Assembly (NCBI GenBank): GCA_036867785.1
Contig: CP145413.1
Location: 434,001 to 498,000, forward strand
Length of the DNA stretch: 64,000 bases
Source: Plasmodiophora brassicae
Lineage: Eukaryota > Endomyxa: Phytomyxea > Phytomyxea > Plasmodiophorida
Direction of reading: 5' to 3'
Shown: piece by piece, positions 52,600-62,156 of the stretch
How positions within the stretch are numbered: the stretch's first letter is position 1
Layout: each line of letters starts with the position of its first letter
Translations under genes and position numbers: made by a program
The notes under the pieces: generated by a model
What the model saw: only the letters and a program-made list of their open reading frames with translations
Told to the model about the DNA's origin: nothing
The model's database searches: none

Positions 52600-53995
52600 G
52601 AGGCAGCAACATGTCGGCGAAGTTGGCTCTATGACCTTCGTACGTTCGCTGCTGGAATACGGCCTATGCGTCGTCGACCACACCAGGTCGACGCTGAGGC
52701 AACTGAAGAACAGAAGACCAAAACCTTCGAGAAGATGAAATCAAAGCGCTCGAATAAATCCCAGAAGAATGCCGGCTACATTGACAGTGCGCCATGCACG
52801 GATGAACAACCAATGGAAGGCAGAGGGGAATGGAGTCGCGAGTGCGCTGGGGATGCAGAAGGAGCCGCCGAACACCCACAACCTAGCATGCAACAGGTGA
52901 GGGGCGAGCAAGCTGCAAACACAGACAGAGGCACGAGCACAGAGAACTCCCAAGTCTGCAAGTTAAGACAACTTGCAGCAGACATTGAGGCTGGATATGC
53001 ACAGGGCGCCAACAACCAGATCAATGTCACGCTATCAGCGCTGGATGAGCCGCGGCCAGCCATACTAGACAGTGGGGCTGACAGAACACTGATACCAATG
53101 GCAATAGCCAAGAGGTTATGCAGGATGCATCCAAACACCAAAATGACAGCACTGGAGAAACCAGTGAAGTTGATTCTGGCGGATAGCGAGGAAGCAGTGG
53201 GACAGGCCACCCACGAGATCCAAGTGGACATCCTCTTGCATACGCGTGCTGGGGAGCTGCAGATCCGCAAGCACACATGTCTCGTATGGGACGTGGAGTA
53301 TGTGAAGGAAATCTACCTGGGTCAAGATCTCCTAGAAGAACTAGGCATAGACCCGAGAACGGCGTTAGAATACCTGATTGCAAGTATGAATCGAGACTCG
53401 TCATGCGGTGACGGCGATGAGTACATATTGGATCAGGATGAGGACGATGTCGCCATTGGCGAAGATGTCCCAAATGACATTCGAGAGGGCATAGACAACG
53501 CAATCGCTCGAGCAATGAAACAGGGGTTGCCACGCAAGTGGAAGAGAAGACTCCGAAGGTTGGCCTTCAAGAGATGGAATGTCTGGAGAACGAAGCTGGG
53601 ACCAGATCCGCCAGCCAAGGTCACACCTTGTCGAACACGGTTAAGACAGGGAGCACGACCGTACCGTTGTAAGGCGCGGAGGTACAGCAAGGAACAAAGT
53701 GAGTTCCTGGCACAGTTCGTATCACTGTTGAAGAAATATGGGTTAGTGTACGAAAACCACAATAGTGAGTGGGCCTCACCAGTGGTGGTTGTTCGAAAAC
53801 CCGGCAACAGAGGATGGCGAATGTGTGTTGATCTAAGAGAGGTCAACAAGTTGTGTGAAGCAACCGCATGGCCAATGCCATTCCTGGAAGCCATTGTACA
53901 ACACTTGGCAGGGTCCAAGTACTGGTTTTCCTTGGATGCATTCAAGGGCTTTTGGCTGATGCCGCTAGCAAAGGAATGTCAGGAAATGAGGTCGA
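52600..53995 (+). mobile_element. Ty3/Gypsy-like LTR retroelement fossil, partial
   Basis: One open stretch carries a retroviral-type aspartic protease (AILDSGADRTLIP) and, further on, the beginning of a reverse transcriptase (NSEWASPVVVVRKPGNRGW, MCVDLREVNKL). The order protease then RT and the RT motifs fit the Ty3/Gypsy (Metaviridae) lineage. The element is broken and only an internal part is present: I see no complete RT, RNase H, integrase or flanking LTR pair. Base composition is lower in GC and richer in AG than its surroundings, as expected for an insertion. It looks moderately old. It ends close upstream of PSMA6. Confidence 0.85.
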
Positions 53996-54597
53996 CGCCT
54001 GGATCATGCGGACGAGCGTCGACTTGCTTGACAACGATCGTTACCGGTCACCACCCTAATCTATCGTCTTCCCGACAGCGACTTCTGATCCACCGCCCAA
54101 GACCTCTCGTGTTCCACCTGTTCTCCATGTTTACTGGACCGAGGACGCGTATCCCCACCGGCCAGGAGCAGTATAGTGCCGATGGCATAATTTACCTACG
54201 GATTCTGCGGCCGCTTCACCACGACGCGTCGGTGCTGATGCCACCGACCCGGTTCCAGCAGTCGGGAACGTGCACCATGATGTCGCTGCTCGCCCCCACG
54301 ACCCGTCTTGATAGGGACGCCGATCGGGTTCGGGGAAGCGCTCCGATCGCCGCGTCCCGAAGTGCACGCCATGCTGATGGACTCTGTCGAGGAGCACATC
54401 CTGAACATCGCCAACTTGGTCCAGCAGCAGGTCACGGGCAACGTGCAGGACCTCGGGGCCATATTCAACAATGTTTTATTGTTGAAACGTTTGAACAGTT
54501 CCCGACAACACCGGGACTGTCGTCGTCCCCTTTGCGGGGTCACACTTTTTTTTTGGGGCGGCCGCGACGACATTGACGACGACCGCGGATTGTGGGG
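53996..54597. other. region between the fossil and PSMA6, with one coding-like segment
   Basis: A plus-strand segment at about 54317-54480 reads TPIGFGEALRSPRPEVHAML, DSVEEHILNIANLVQQQV and DLGAIFNN, clearly helical and protein-like. It is preceded by a plausible 45-nt intron (about 54271-54315). I could not find its start, its family or an end before 54540. It may be a truncated host gene disturbed by the neighbouring insertion. A T-run followed by GGGG lies at 54546-54557. Confidence 0.3.
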
Positions 54598-55517
54598 ATG
54601 TCGCGTGGGTCCAGTGCCGGGTATGACCGGCAGATCACGATCTTTTCGCCCGAGGGGCGCCTGTACCAGGTTGAGTACGCTTTCAAGGCGGTCAAAGCGG
54701 GCGGTATCACGTCGGTCGCCGTCAGGGGCAAGGATTCCGTCGTGCTGCTGACGCAGAAAAAGGTCAGGCGGGTGTTGACGCGCCTTGAGGTTGGAAACTG
54801 ACAATGCCGGGTTGCAGATTCCCGATAAATTGCTTGATCCTGCAAGCGTCACGCACATGTTTCACATAACGCCAAAGATCGGTGTTGTTGTTACGGGACT
54901 CATCGCTGACGCGAAAGCTCTTGTTAACCGTGCACGACAAGAAGCTGCGAATTTCCAGTACGCGAACGGGTACATTCGTGACTTACACCGCTACGCTTGC
55001 TGTTTTCGTTGATTTCCTATTGAAATAGGTACGAAATACCAGCCCAGTATCTTGCTCAGCGACTTGCAGATGTCGGGCAGGTTTACACGCAGCACGCGTT
55101 CATGCGTGCACTGGGCGTTGTTTCCATTTTGTGTGCAATCGACCCTGAAGACGGTCCCGTCCTCTTCCGTTGCGATCCTGCCGGTCATTTCCTCGGGTAC
55201 AAAGCCTGTGCTGCCGGCACCAAGGAGCAAGAGATTAACAATGTCCTTGAGAAACAAGTTCGTAGCGGATTAACTGCTGTGGCGTGTATTGTATGCTAAT
55301 ACTGTTTTAAAATCAGGTCAAGAAGAACGGCGAAATGACGTTCGAACAGGCTATCGAGACGGCCGTCGTTGCCATGCAGACGGTGCTGGGGTCCGACGTC
55401 AAGGCAACTGACATTGAGATTGCAATTGTTCGCAAGGATGCTAACGAGGGCAGGTTCACTATCCTGACGCCGGATGAGATCGACCGCCACCTGTCGATCA
55501 TATCCCAGCGTGACTGA
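54598..55517 (+). CDS. PSMA6: 20S proteasome subunit alpha-1
   Basis: This is the alpha-ring subunit of the 20S core (yeast Scl1). The N-terminus [20 protein letters not shown] and [11 protein letters not shown] are diagnostic. Then come [53 protein letters not shown] and a C-terminus [12 protein letters not shown]. Introns at 54763-54817, 54970-55028 and 55258-55316 each restore the family sequence. Exons total 747 nt, 248 residues, the usual family length. No active-site threonine is expected in alpha subunits. Confidence 0.96.
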
Positions 55518-56128
55518 TCGCGGTCATCACTCATCGCCCGCCTTAATGTCGATAAAGCTGATGCACGCCATTTGCGTCAACAATGCATCCACTTGCCTGC
55601 TGTCAACGCAAGCCAATGTGCATCCTGCACAGTACGTCTGCCGTCCATAACAAGGCACGCAGGCGTTGCCGAATCCTTGCTGTGGGACTGCTGCCCCTGG
55701 AAACCGCTTGATTGTTCATTCGACTCGACTGAATTCGCGCGCAGCGATGGGAACACCCGAGCGCCCAAACCAAACCTCATCTCTGTCCCCGATGCTATCG
55801 TTCGTGCTGATGGTACAGGCGCCGGGCGGCGTTCGGAAAATTCGTGAGGTGTCGCGGAACGCGCGGGGCAGCCGGCCGGGGTCGCGTTCGATTCCCCGAC
55901 GGTCGGCCGCCACGAGAGTGGCCGCGTTCGCCCCAAAATTGTCACACGCGACTGGGAAGGGAAAAGTGTCGAACGCTGCTGGCTCTGGTTCCTTTGTGAA
56001 TTATTGGAAGCCGGCCCGATCCAGTCGGCGAATCGGCCCGTCAAAACACCAATAATTTTCTGCCGTTCGACGGCGGTCCTGCGTCGTCGCCGTCGACGGC
56101 AAGGTATATGGCTGTCTAGGACCGCGTC
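55518..56128. other. intergenic, nothing recognised
   Basis: About 610 bases between PSMA6 and the DENN gene, presumably the DENN promoter. Frames here (for example plus 55666-56055) lack motifs. Confidence 0.4.
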
Positions 56129-59100
56129 ATGGAGAAGGGCGGCGCTGCGAATTGCGCTAAGGCGCCGAGCCCGGCGGATGCGACCGCAGCGTCGTCGCCG
56201 ACGGCCGCCCAGCAGCCGACCATTGTTGGATATTCCGCCGACCCGACCCAGAAGGAGAACTGGGAGAACGATTTCGAGGACCTGGATGAGCTGGCGACAG
56301 CGTCAGGCCGGTTTGCCCCCTGGGGCACGGGCATGGCCCGCATCGACTCCATCGTGCCCATATCGCCGTCGTCCGTTCGAGGGACGGTCAACTCTGATGA
56401 CCAGAAAGGCCCCGATCCTCGGGACATCTCCTCGTCCATGGCATCGGATGACGATTCTCCTCGTTTGCTGGCTCCGAAATTCCCGACGTCTGCCCTGCCG
56501 TCGCCGGCTCGAAGCGCTCTGGCTTCGCCCACGAAACGCGACGACGATCATGACGCCGGCTCGTCGTCATCGGAAGGCGACTGGGACAACGAAATCGAAC
56601 AAGAGGACGCCGATGGCTCTGGGAGTCCAGCGGCTGCCGATGGGGCTGAAACTGGGACTGCTCTGGCCAGTACGATGCAGAAGCAGGTCTCGTCCCTGCT
56701 GCGGTCGTACCTGGCCACTGAAGACAACTTGTTAGCGTCAGGCATGCTGTCGACTCGCGGGCGAACACCTTCGCATACGGTTATTCCACGACGGCATCGC
56801 CTGCTCCGTGCCATCCAAAGTGAGGATGACGCGCCATCTGTGAAGATCGTTGTCTATCCGAAGCCATCCATCCTGTACTCAGAGCACACCGACGAGGGTC
56901 GCGCTTCGTTCCGCGAGTCGGTCCTCGAGGAATGGCTGTCGATGCTTGGCTTCAACCCGTCTCACGTTTATCTGTCGTATCCACCTGATTCCACGATGAC
57001 GCTGGCCATTCCCCAGCTTCCCTCCAATCTTACGGTCGCCAAGCTATCCGAATGGCTGCAGACATGCATGGAGCATGTGCACAATCTGTACAGGCATCGT
57101 GGCTCCCTCCAAAAGACGGAGCAGTGCTGGGATGCATCGATGTTTGCGATGAACCTGCTGTTGAAGTCAAAATTCGTCCTCAGCGACGACGTTCCAGAAC
57201 ACACGGCGAGACCGGTGTTTGACAAGCTGTACACGGTTCTATACGCTGCTGCGAAGACCATGCCCGACAACCACATGGACACGTATTCGGGGTTTGTCAC
57301 GACTGCCGTCAACATGTTCCCTAGGTATCGGGGCCTTCTTGAGCTCTTAATGCTGGCAGCCATTGCGCATACCGACGCGACCCGACTGAATCGAGTCCTA
57401 AGGAATTATGTCGTTGTGTACAGCATGCATGAGGACGCTGATACGCCGCTGAACGTCGAGGTCGCTGTCGATGCCTTGGTGTCCCTGCATTTGTACCTGA
57501 ACCAGTACTCTCCATTGAACACATCGATTTTGACTGCAACCGCATCCTGGGACATTGCTGACGATCCCAATGTCCAATGGCTGGAGTACGCAATGAACGG
57601 GTGTGATATTACCCCCGACTTGTTGAGCGTTCCCGCCATATCACCTGAGAAGCTACGCCAAGAGCAATGTGTGTGGAAGCTATGCGGATCGGCAACGTTC
57701 AGGATGGAATTGCTGGAAGTCTTATATGCCAGGATGAGCGCGACGAGTCTCCTGCGCGCCAAATGTGCCTACGTCATGGGCCACTATGCTCTGCATGAGC
57801 ATAACGACACCGCGTTAGCCGAACGACTTCTGTTCGAGTGTGTGTTTCTCCTCGACCGCGTTACGCCCGTCCTTCCATCGCAAGTTCCGCTCGTGTCAGA
57901 GCTGGGAACCAACGCTCTTATTGCATATGGCGACATTCTTCTGTCCAACGGCAAGTACAAATACGCCATTCTTGCTCTAGAGGCTGCTGTCTCCTGCTAC
58001 AAGCTTCGCCGAGGCCAAGACTTTATGGTCATGGATCGTCGACTTTGCGACATTTGCACGGAGGCTCGTGACTGGGACAGGTCCCTGAAGTACCATCTGA
58101 AGATCCTCTCCACGTCCAGAACGCAGGAAAACGTTGCCGAGTTCGTGTACATTTCCCAGCAGATCAGCAAGATCTACACCGATCTCGGTGATTGGCCTCG
58201 TGCTGAAATGCACCTGCTTGACGCTCTGCATTTCCTGTCTCTGATATCGACGCGCGTTTCGCCGCCGCCGGTGTCTCCGGCTACTCACCAATCCGGCCCT
58301 ATGGAGAGTGCCAACTCGGCTATTGAAGCGACTCACAACAGCGACCCATTGCCGGCGAACGACCTTCTTGTCGTACGCCGAAGTTTCAACTCCGACCAAT
58401 CTCCTTTGAGGATTCGAGAGTCTGGCACTGTTGGCCGCTACAGTATCCAGCGTTCCATACATCACCAGCGTCCTCGTCTAGATGGGGCAGGATGTTCACG
58501 GAGCGTCGGCCGTCGTTCGGAGCTGATGTCGTTTGCACACTCATCCGTGAACGAAGTCAGTGCTGAATCGACACCCCGTTCTGCCCCTGTTGACAGCGTC
58601 GCGTCTGCGTCGTCTGCTGGCACCGCTTCCAGCAACGTCAATTTGTCGTTGACGACTCGTAGTCGAAACCGAGCGGCTCGCCTTGGTTTGTACCTTCGCC
58701 TTGCGCAGTTGTACATATCGGGTGGCATCCCCCAGGAGGCAGTGTCGTTGCTGCAGTCTGTTCTCGATTCGGATCTCGCCAAGTCGAAGACACCATTGGT
58801 GAAGTTGATGATGGCCAAAGCTTGTCTCAAACTGGGCATGACATACCGAGTGTCGGAAATTCTCAGGGAGCTGAGCGATGACGATCCTGGTGATCCGTAT
58901 GCCTCAGCCTCCTCACAACCCGGCCTGTTGCGTGCACCTACCAATCCATTCTCATTGTCAAACAGCATAGTCTCGTCGCCCGAGTTCATCGACGTCCAGG
59001 TGGCTTTACTGACGCAACGCGAACAATATCCAGCTGCCCTTGTCGTCACCAACGACGCCATTCGTCAATGCACGACGTCCAATCTGTTGCGGTTAGCTCG

Positions 59101-62017
59101 CCTGCATTCCCAACGAGCGAAGCTGCTGTATTCCGTTGCTATCCGCCAGCTTCATTCGCTGTGCCTTCCGAGTCACTCACCACCACCTACTACGAAAGAT
59201 GCCTTCTGGGGCCTGCCCGATCTGAATCCGTGCATCAGTGCATTCTCCCAAGCGTATGAATACTTCTCAAAGGTCAATGACGTCTATCGCAGCGCGAAAA
59301 TGCTGTCCGGTATCGCCCAGGCGTATCTCGACGTTCTTGTTCTCGTCTGTGTCGTGCTGAAGTGGCCTTTGGAAGTGCTCGCCCCATGGATGGAGGCGAA
59401 CGGGTTCGATATGACGAGTACGAACGTTCTCCGACGAGTGGAGGTCCCTGCGTCGCAAGCACTGGACACATTTGTGGAATGCTACGATGTTATTCACCTG
59501 TTATCCGCCCTGTTGTCTATCGCCGAGTTGCGCACCGTTCAGGCCGCCGTCGAGCATCGTCAGAACCAGCAACGGGATCATCAGACGGCCTTTGACGACG
59601 ATGTCAACAGTGTCGGGATCGCCTACTGGAAGGAGGTTCGAGATGCGTTTTTCCACCTGTTTGTTGACGGGAGCGAATGTGTGATTCTGCGGTCGGCGTC
59701 TCCCGGGTATCGCTGCCGTCTGGGGCGATTCTTCTCGCGGCTCGTCCGGCTTCTGATGACGTTCAATCCCGAATTCATCTCTGAGAACACGGCCGTTCTG
59801 GACGTGTTCGTCCTGTTCCAGATTGATATGGACCGCCTGGCCATGACAGGCGTACCTGCGGCGGAGACGCACACGTCTTCATCTGCACAAACGACGACGG
59901 AGTCTTGTGCCGTCCCCAGCGAACAGCAGCTATCCCCAACTCGGTCGTCCGGCCTGTCGCCATCCCGTCCATCATCGATGACGTCGAGATCCATCTCGGG
60001 TAACAGGTCGTCTGGCGTATCGCCTTCGCGTACAGCACGCTTGTTGACGGCCGGGAAGAAGTTCACGTTGGGGCTTCGATCCAGTCGCAATCGTGTTTCG
60101 TCTCCCAAGCATTCGATGGGCTCTGGCGCTGATGTTGAAGGCGATGATCTGCTGCTGTACCAGAATCTTGCACCGAAGTTCAGCTGCACAACGACGCCGT
60201 CGGGGTCACTGTCGCATTCGGGCCCGACGTCTGCCGATATTGTCGACTGCCTGTGCCAAGTGCACCGCAATTGTATCCTGTTCGCGACCGGACGTTTGAC
60301 GAACGCGGAAGTCCAGGAACGCAATCGGTCCTACGTTCGTCGGCAATTGACTCTGATGGCGCAGCGCCAGCCAGAGCCGGCTCTGGCGAAGAACGCGCCG
60401 CTATACTCGAACTTGACCTATGCGATCTCGGCGTCTGGGTTATTTGCATTGTTCTCGCCGTCATGCATGCGCATTGCGATCGCTGTCCAATCGGATCCAC
60501 ACCGAAATCGCGAGTTCACGACGACCATGCTGCAGCGTCTGCGGGCCTCCAAGGAGAATCGTTCACGCGTCTACAGCAAACGGGAGAATATCCAGTCGAA
60601 TAGTGCATCGGCGCTGTCGCTGGACGCCATCCGTATCGATGGCCTGTCGTCCGACAATATCGAAGGCAACCCGCCAGATGCGCAAGGACCCCTGATGGAG
60701 TCGCTGATGCCCGCTCTCTCCCTGGATTGCGTGAACCTAATGCTGTCGTGCTTGGACGCCCAGAATGTCATCGTGCTGCTGGCAGCTGTCCTCCTCGAGC
60801 AGCGTGTCATTCTTGCGTCATCGTCGCAGAACGCCCTCGTCGCCGTGTGCAGCTCGCTTGCATCTCTGATGTACCCGTTCCTGTGGCGCCATGCCTATGT
60901 TCCAGTGGTGACCAGATATACCCTCTCCTTGGTGGATCTGGACTGTCCGTACCTGATTGGAATCCATTCGTTCCTGCTTGGCCTCGTGTCGCCACAGCAG
61001 CGGTCCAATGCCGTCGTCGTTGACCTTGACCACAACCACGTCATCAATCGCCCGCCGACCCTGACGGCGTTCCCGACGAAGATTAGCTCCCGCCTGTACA
61101 AATCCATTGTACGGTTCACGTCTGCCGACTTCGTCCAGCAGAATGCTGCCGCGGTCGGTAACGGTGTCCCTCACCAGCCGCGACCTTCGCTTCGCAGCGC
61201 TGTCCTGGCGCAACCTGTAGGCACCAGCCTGCCCCCGCTTCAGGTTGCATCTCCCCATCAAGGCCTTGTTACACTGCCGAAAGACGCCTCGAAGGAGCCG
61301 CCAACGCTAGCGCTGTCCATATTGATTCAAGGGTTCGTCGACACGTTCGCGTCAATGCTGTACCAGTACAGGTTGCAGTGGGATCCGTTGTCGCAATCCC
61401 CAGCCTTCTTCAACGCCTCCGTGTTCGTCCAGGATGCGAAATCTGCGAATCGTACGTTTCTCGAGCAACTCTGCAGAACAACGACGTTCGCATCGTTCCT
61501 GGAAGAACGTCACGCTGCGCTGCCCAGTACGCTTGCCGCCGACCTTTTCGAGCGTGCTGTGCTGTCAGCATTGAGCGCCAAGTGGACCAAGTTCCAAGCG
61601 TTCGAATCAGTGTCGTTTAGCATGGCGGTCTACGCGAGCCACAAGGGTAAGAAGCATCTCAGGAAGAGGTGGGCGGTCCTAAACGGGCGACGCCTTGCCT
61701 TGTTCGGGTCGAAGCGAGCGTCGAAGAAGACCAATGCCCGGCCACAACACGCGATCACGTTGGTGCCTGGTCGTTTCACGCTGGTGACGCCTGTGGACAA
61801 CGATGACTCGATGTTTATGCTGTTAATCGATGAAGCTGGCGACCACGACCTGATGGATCCCATCGCAGACACTGGCCGTGACGAGTGGCGCTTCCGCCTG
61901 GAAACCCACGACCAACGGCGCCAGTGGACAATGGCGATCAGCGCTCGTGCCGTGTCTGATGGAGTCAGGCATAAGTGGGCCTTACTCGTCAAACAATACA
62001 ATAACGACGATCGGTAG
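56129..62017 (+). CDS. giant DENN-domain protein with TPR region and C-terminal PH domain
   Basis: One uninterrupted frame of 1962 residues. The N-terminal 200 residues are acidic and disordered (ENWENDFEDLDEL is a linear motif). Helical repeats at about residues 530-720 include TPR-like NALIAYGDILLSNGKYKYAI. A second helical block lies at about 850-1150. A tripartite DENN module follows (about 1350-1750), with LSCLDAQNVIVLLAAVLLEQ and RVILASSS as the cDENN core. A PH domain ends the protein (about 1830-1950: KKHLRKRWAVLNGRRLALFG). DENN proteins are exchange factors for Rab GTPases, so it probably activates a Rab at a membrane bound by the PH domain. No introns, unlike most neighbours. The N-terminal half has no clear family match. 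Confidence 0.82.
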   Translation: MEKGGAANCAKAPSPADATAASSPTAAQQPTIVGYSADPTQKENWENDFEDLDELATASGRFAPWGTGMARIDSIVPISPSSVRGTVNSDDQKGPDPRDISSSMASDDDSPRLLAPKFPTSALPSPARSALASPTKRDDDHDAGSSSSEGDWDNEIEQEDADGSGSPAAADGAETGTALASTMQKQVSSLLRSYLATEDNLLASGMLSTRGRTPSHTVIPRRHRLLRAIQSEDDAPSVKIVVYPKPSILYSEHTDEGRASFRESVLEEWLSMLGFNPSHVYLSYPPDSTMTLAIPQLPSNLTVAKLSEWLQTCMEHVHNLYRHRGSLQKTEQCWDASMFAMNLLLKSKFVLSDDVPEHTARPVFDKLYTVLYAAAKTMPDNHMDTYSGFVTTAVNMFPRYRGLLELLMLAAIAHTDATRLNRVLRNYVVVYSMHEDADTPLNVEVAVDALVSLHLYLNQYSPLNTSILTATASWDIADDPNVQWLEYAMNGCDITPDLLSVPAISPEKLRQEQCVWKLCGSATFRMELLEVLYARMSATSLLRAKCAYVMGHYALHEHNDTALAERLLFECVFLLDRVTPVLPSQVPLVSELGTNALIAYGDILLSNGKYKYAILALEAAVSCYKLRRGQDFMVMDRRLCDICTEARDWDRSLKYHLKILSTSRTQENVAEFVYISQQISKIYTDLGDWPRAEMHLLDALHFLSLISTRVSPPPVSPATHQSGPMESANSAIEATHNSDPLPANDLLVVRRSFNSDQSPLRIRESGTVGRYSIQRSIHHQRPRLDGAGCSRSVGRRSELMSFAHSSVNEVSAESTPRSAPVDSVASASSAGTASSNVNLSLTTRSRNRAARLGLYLRLAQLYISGGIPQEAVSLLQSVLDSDLAKSKTPLVKLMMAKACLKLGMTYRVSEILRELSDDDPGDPYASASSQPGLLRAPTNPFSLSNSIVSSPEFIDVQVALLTQREQYPAALVVTNDAIRQCTTSNLLRLARLHSQRAKLLYSVAIRQLHSLCLPSHSPPPTTKDAFWGLPDLNPCISAFSQAYEYFSKVNDVYRSAKMLSGIAQAYLDVLVLVCVVLKWPLEVLAPWMEANGFDMTSTNVLRRVEVPASQALDTFVECYDVIHLLSALLSIAELRTVQAAVEHRQNQQRDHQTAFDDDVNSVGIAYWKEVRDAFFHLFVDGSECVILRSASPGYRCRLGRFFSRLVRLLMTFNPEFISENTAVLDVFVLFQIDMDRLAMTGVPAAETHTSSSAQTTTESCAVPSEQQLSPTRSSGLSPSRPSSMTSRSISGNRSSGVSPSRTARLLTAGKKFTLGLRSSRNRVSSPKHSMGSGADVEGDDLLLYQNLAPKFSCTTTPSGSLSHSGPTSADIVDCLCQVHRNCILFATGRLTNAEVQERNRSYVRRQLTLMAQRQPEPALAKNAPLYSNLTYAISASGLFALFSPSCMRIAIAVQSDPHRNREFTTTMLQRLRASKENRSRVYSKRENIQSNSASALSLDAIRIDGLSSDNIEGNPPDAQGPLMESLMPALSLDCVNLMLSCLDAQNVIVLLAAVLLEQRVILASSSQNALVAVCSSLASLMYPFLWRHAYVPVVTRYTLSLVDLDCPYLIGIHSFLLGLVSPQQRSNAVVVDLDHNHVINRPPTLTAFPTKISSRLYKSIVRFTSADFVQQNAAAVGNGVPHQPRPSLRSAVLAQPVGTSLPPLQVASPHQGLVTLPKDASKEPPTLALSILIQGFVDTFASMLYQYRLQWDPLSQSPAFFNASVFVQDAKSANRTFLEQLCRTTTFASFLEERHAALPSTLAADLFERAVLSALSAKWTKFQAFESVSFSMAVYASHKGKKHLRKRWAVLNGRRLALFGSKRASKKTNARPQHAITLVPGRFTLVTPVDNDDSMFMLLIDEAGDHDLMDPIADTGRDEWRFRLETHDQRRQWTMAISARAVSDGVRHKWALLVKQYNNDDR

Positions 62018-62120
62018 CATTCGTCTTCCTGATCAACCCAAAGCCTCCCAGACTCTTACAATAATTACCTTAATAGTTGTGTCTATTACAACAGCTGTGT
62101 CATCTTCATTACGGGGATTG

Positions 62121-62135
62121 CCCCCCCCCCCCCCC
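62121..62135. repeat. poly-C tract
   Basis: Fifteen C in a row downstream of the DENN gene and about 20 bases before the CAND1 stop, so within overlapping 3' UTRs. The length is a likely place for sequencing error. Confidence 0.9.
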
Positions 62136-62156
62136 AAACAGGACCTCTATGAGTCG

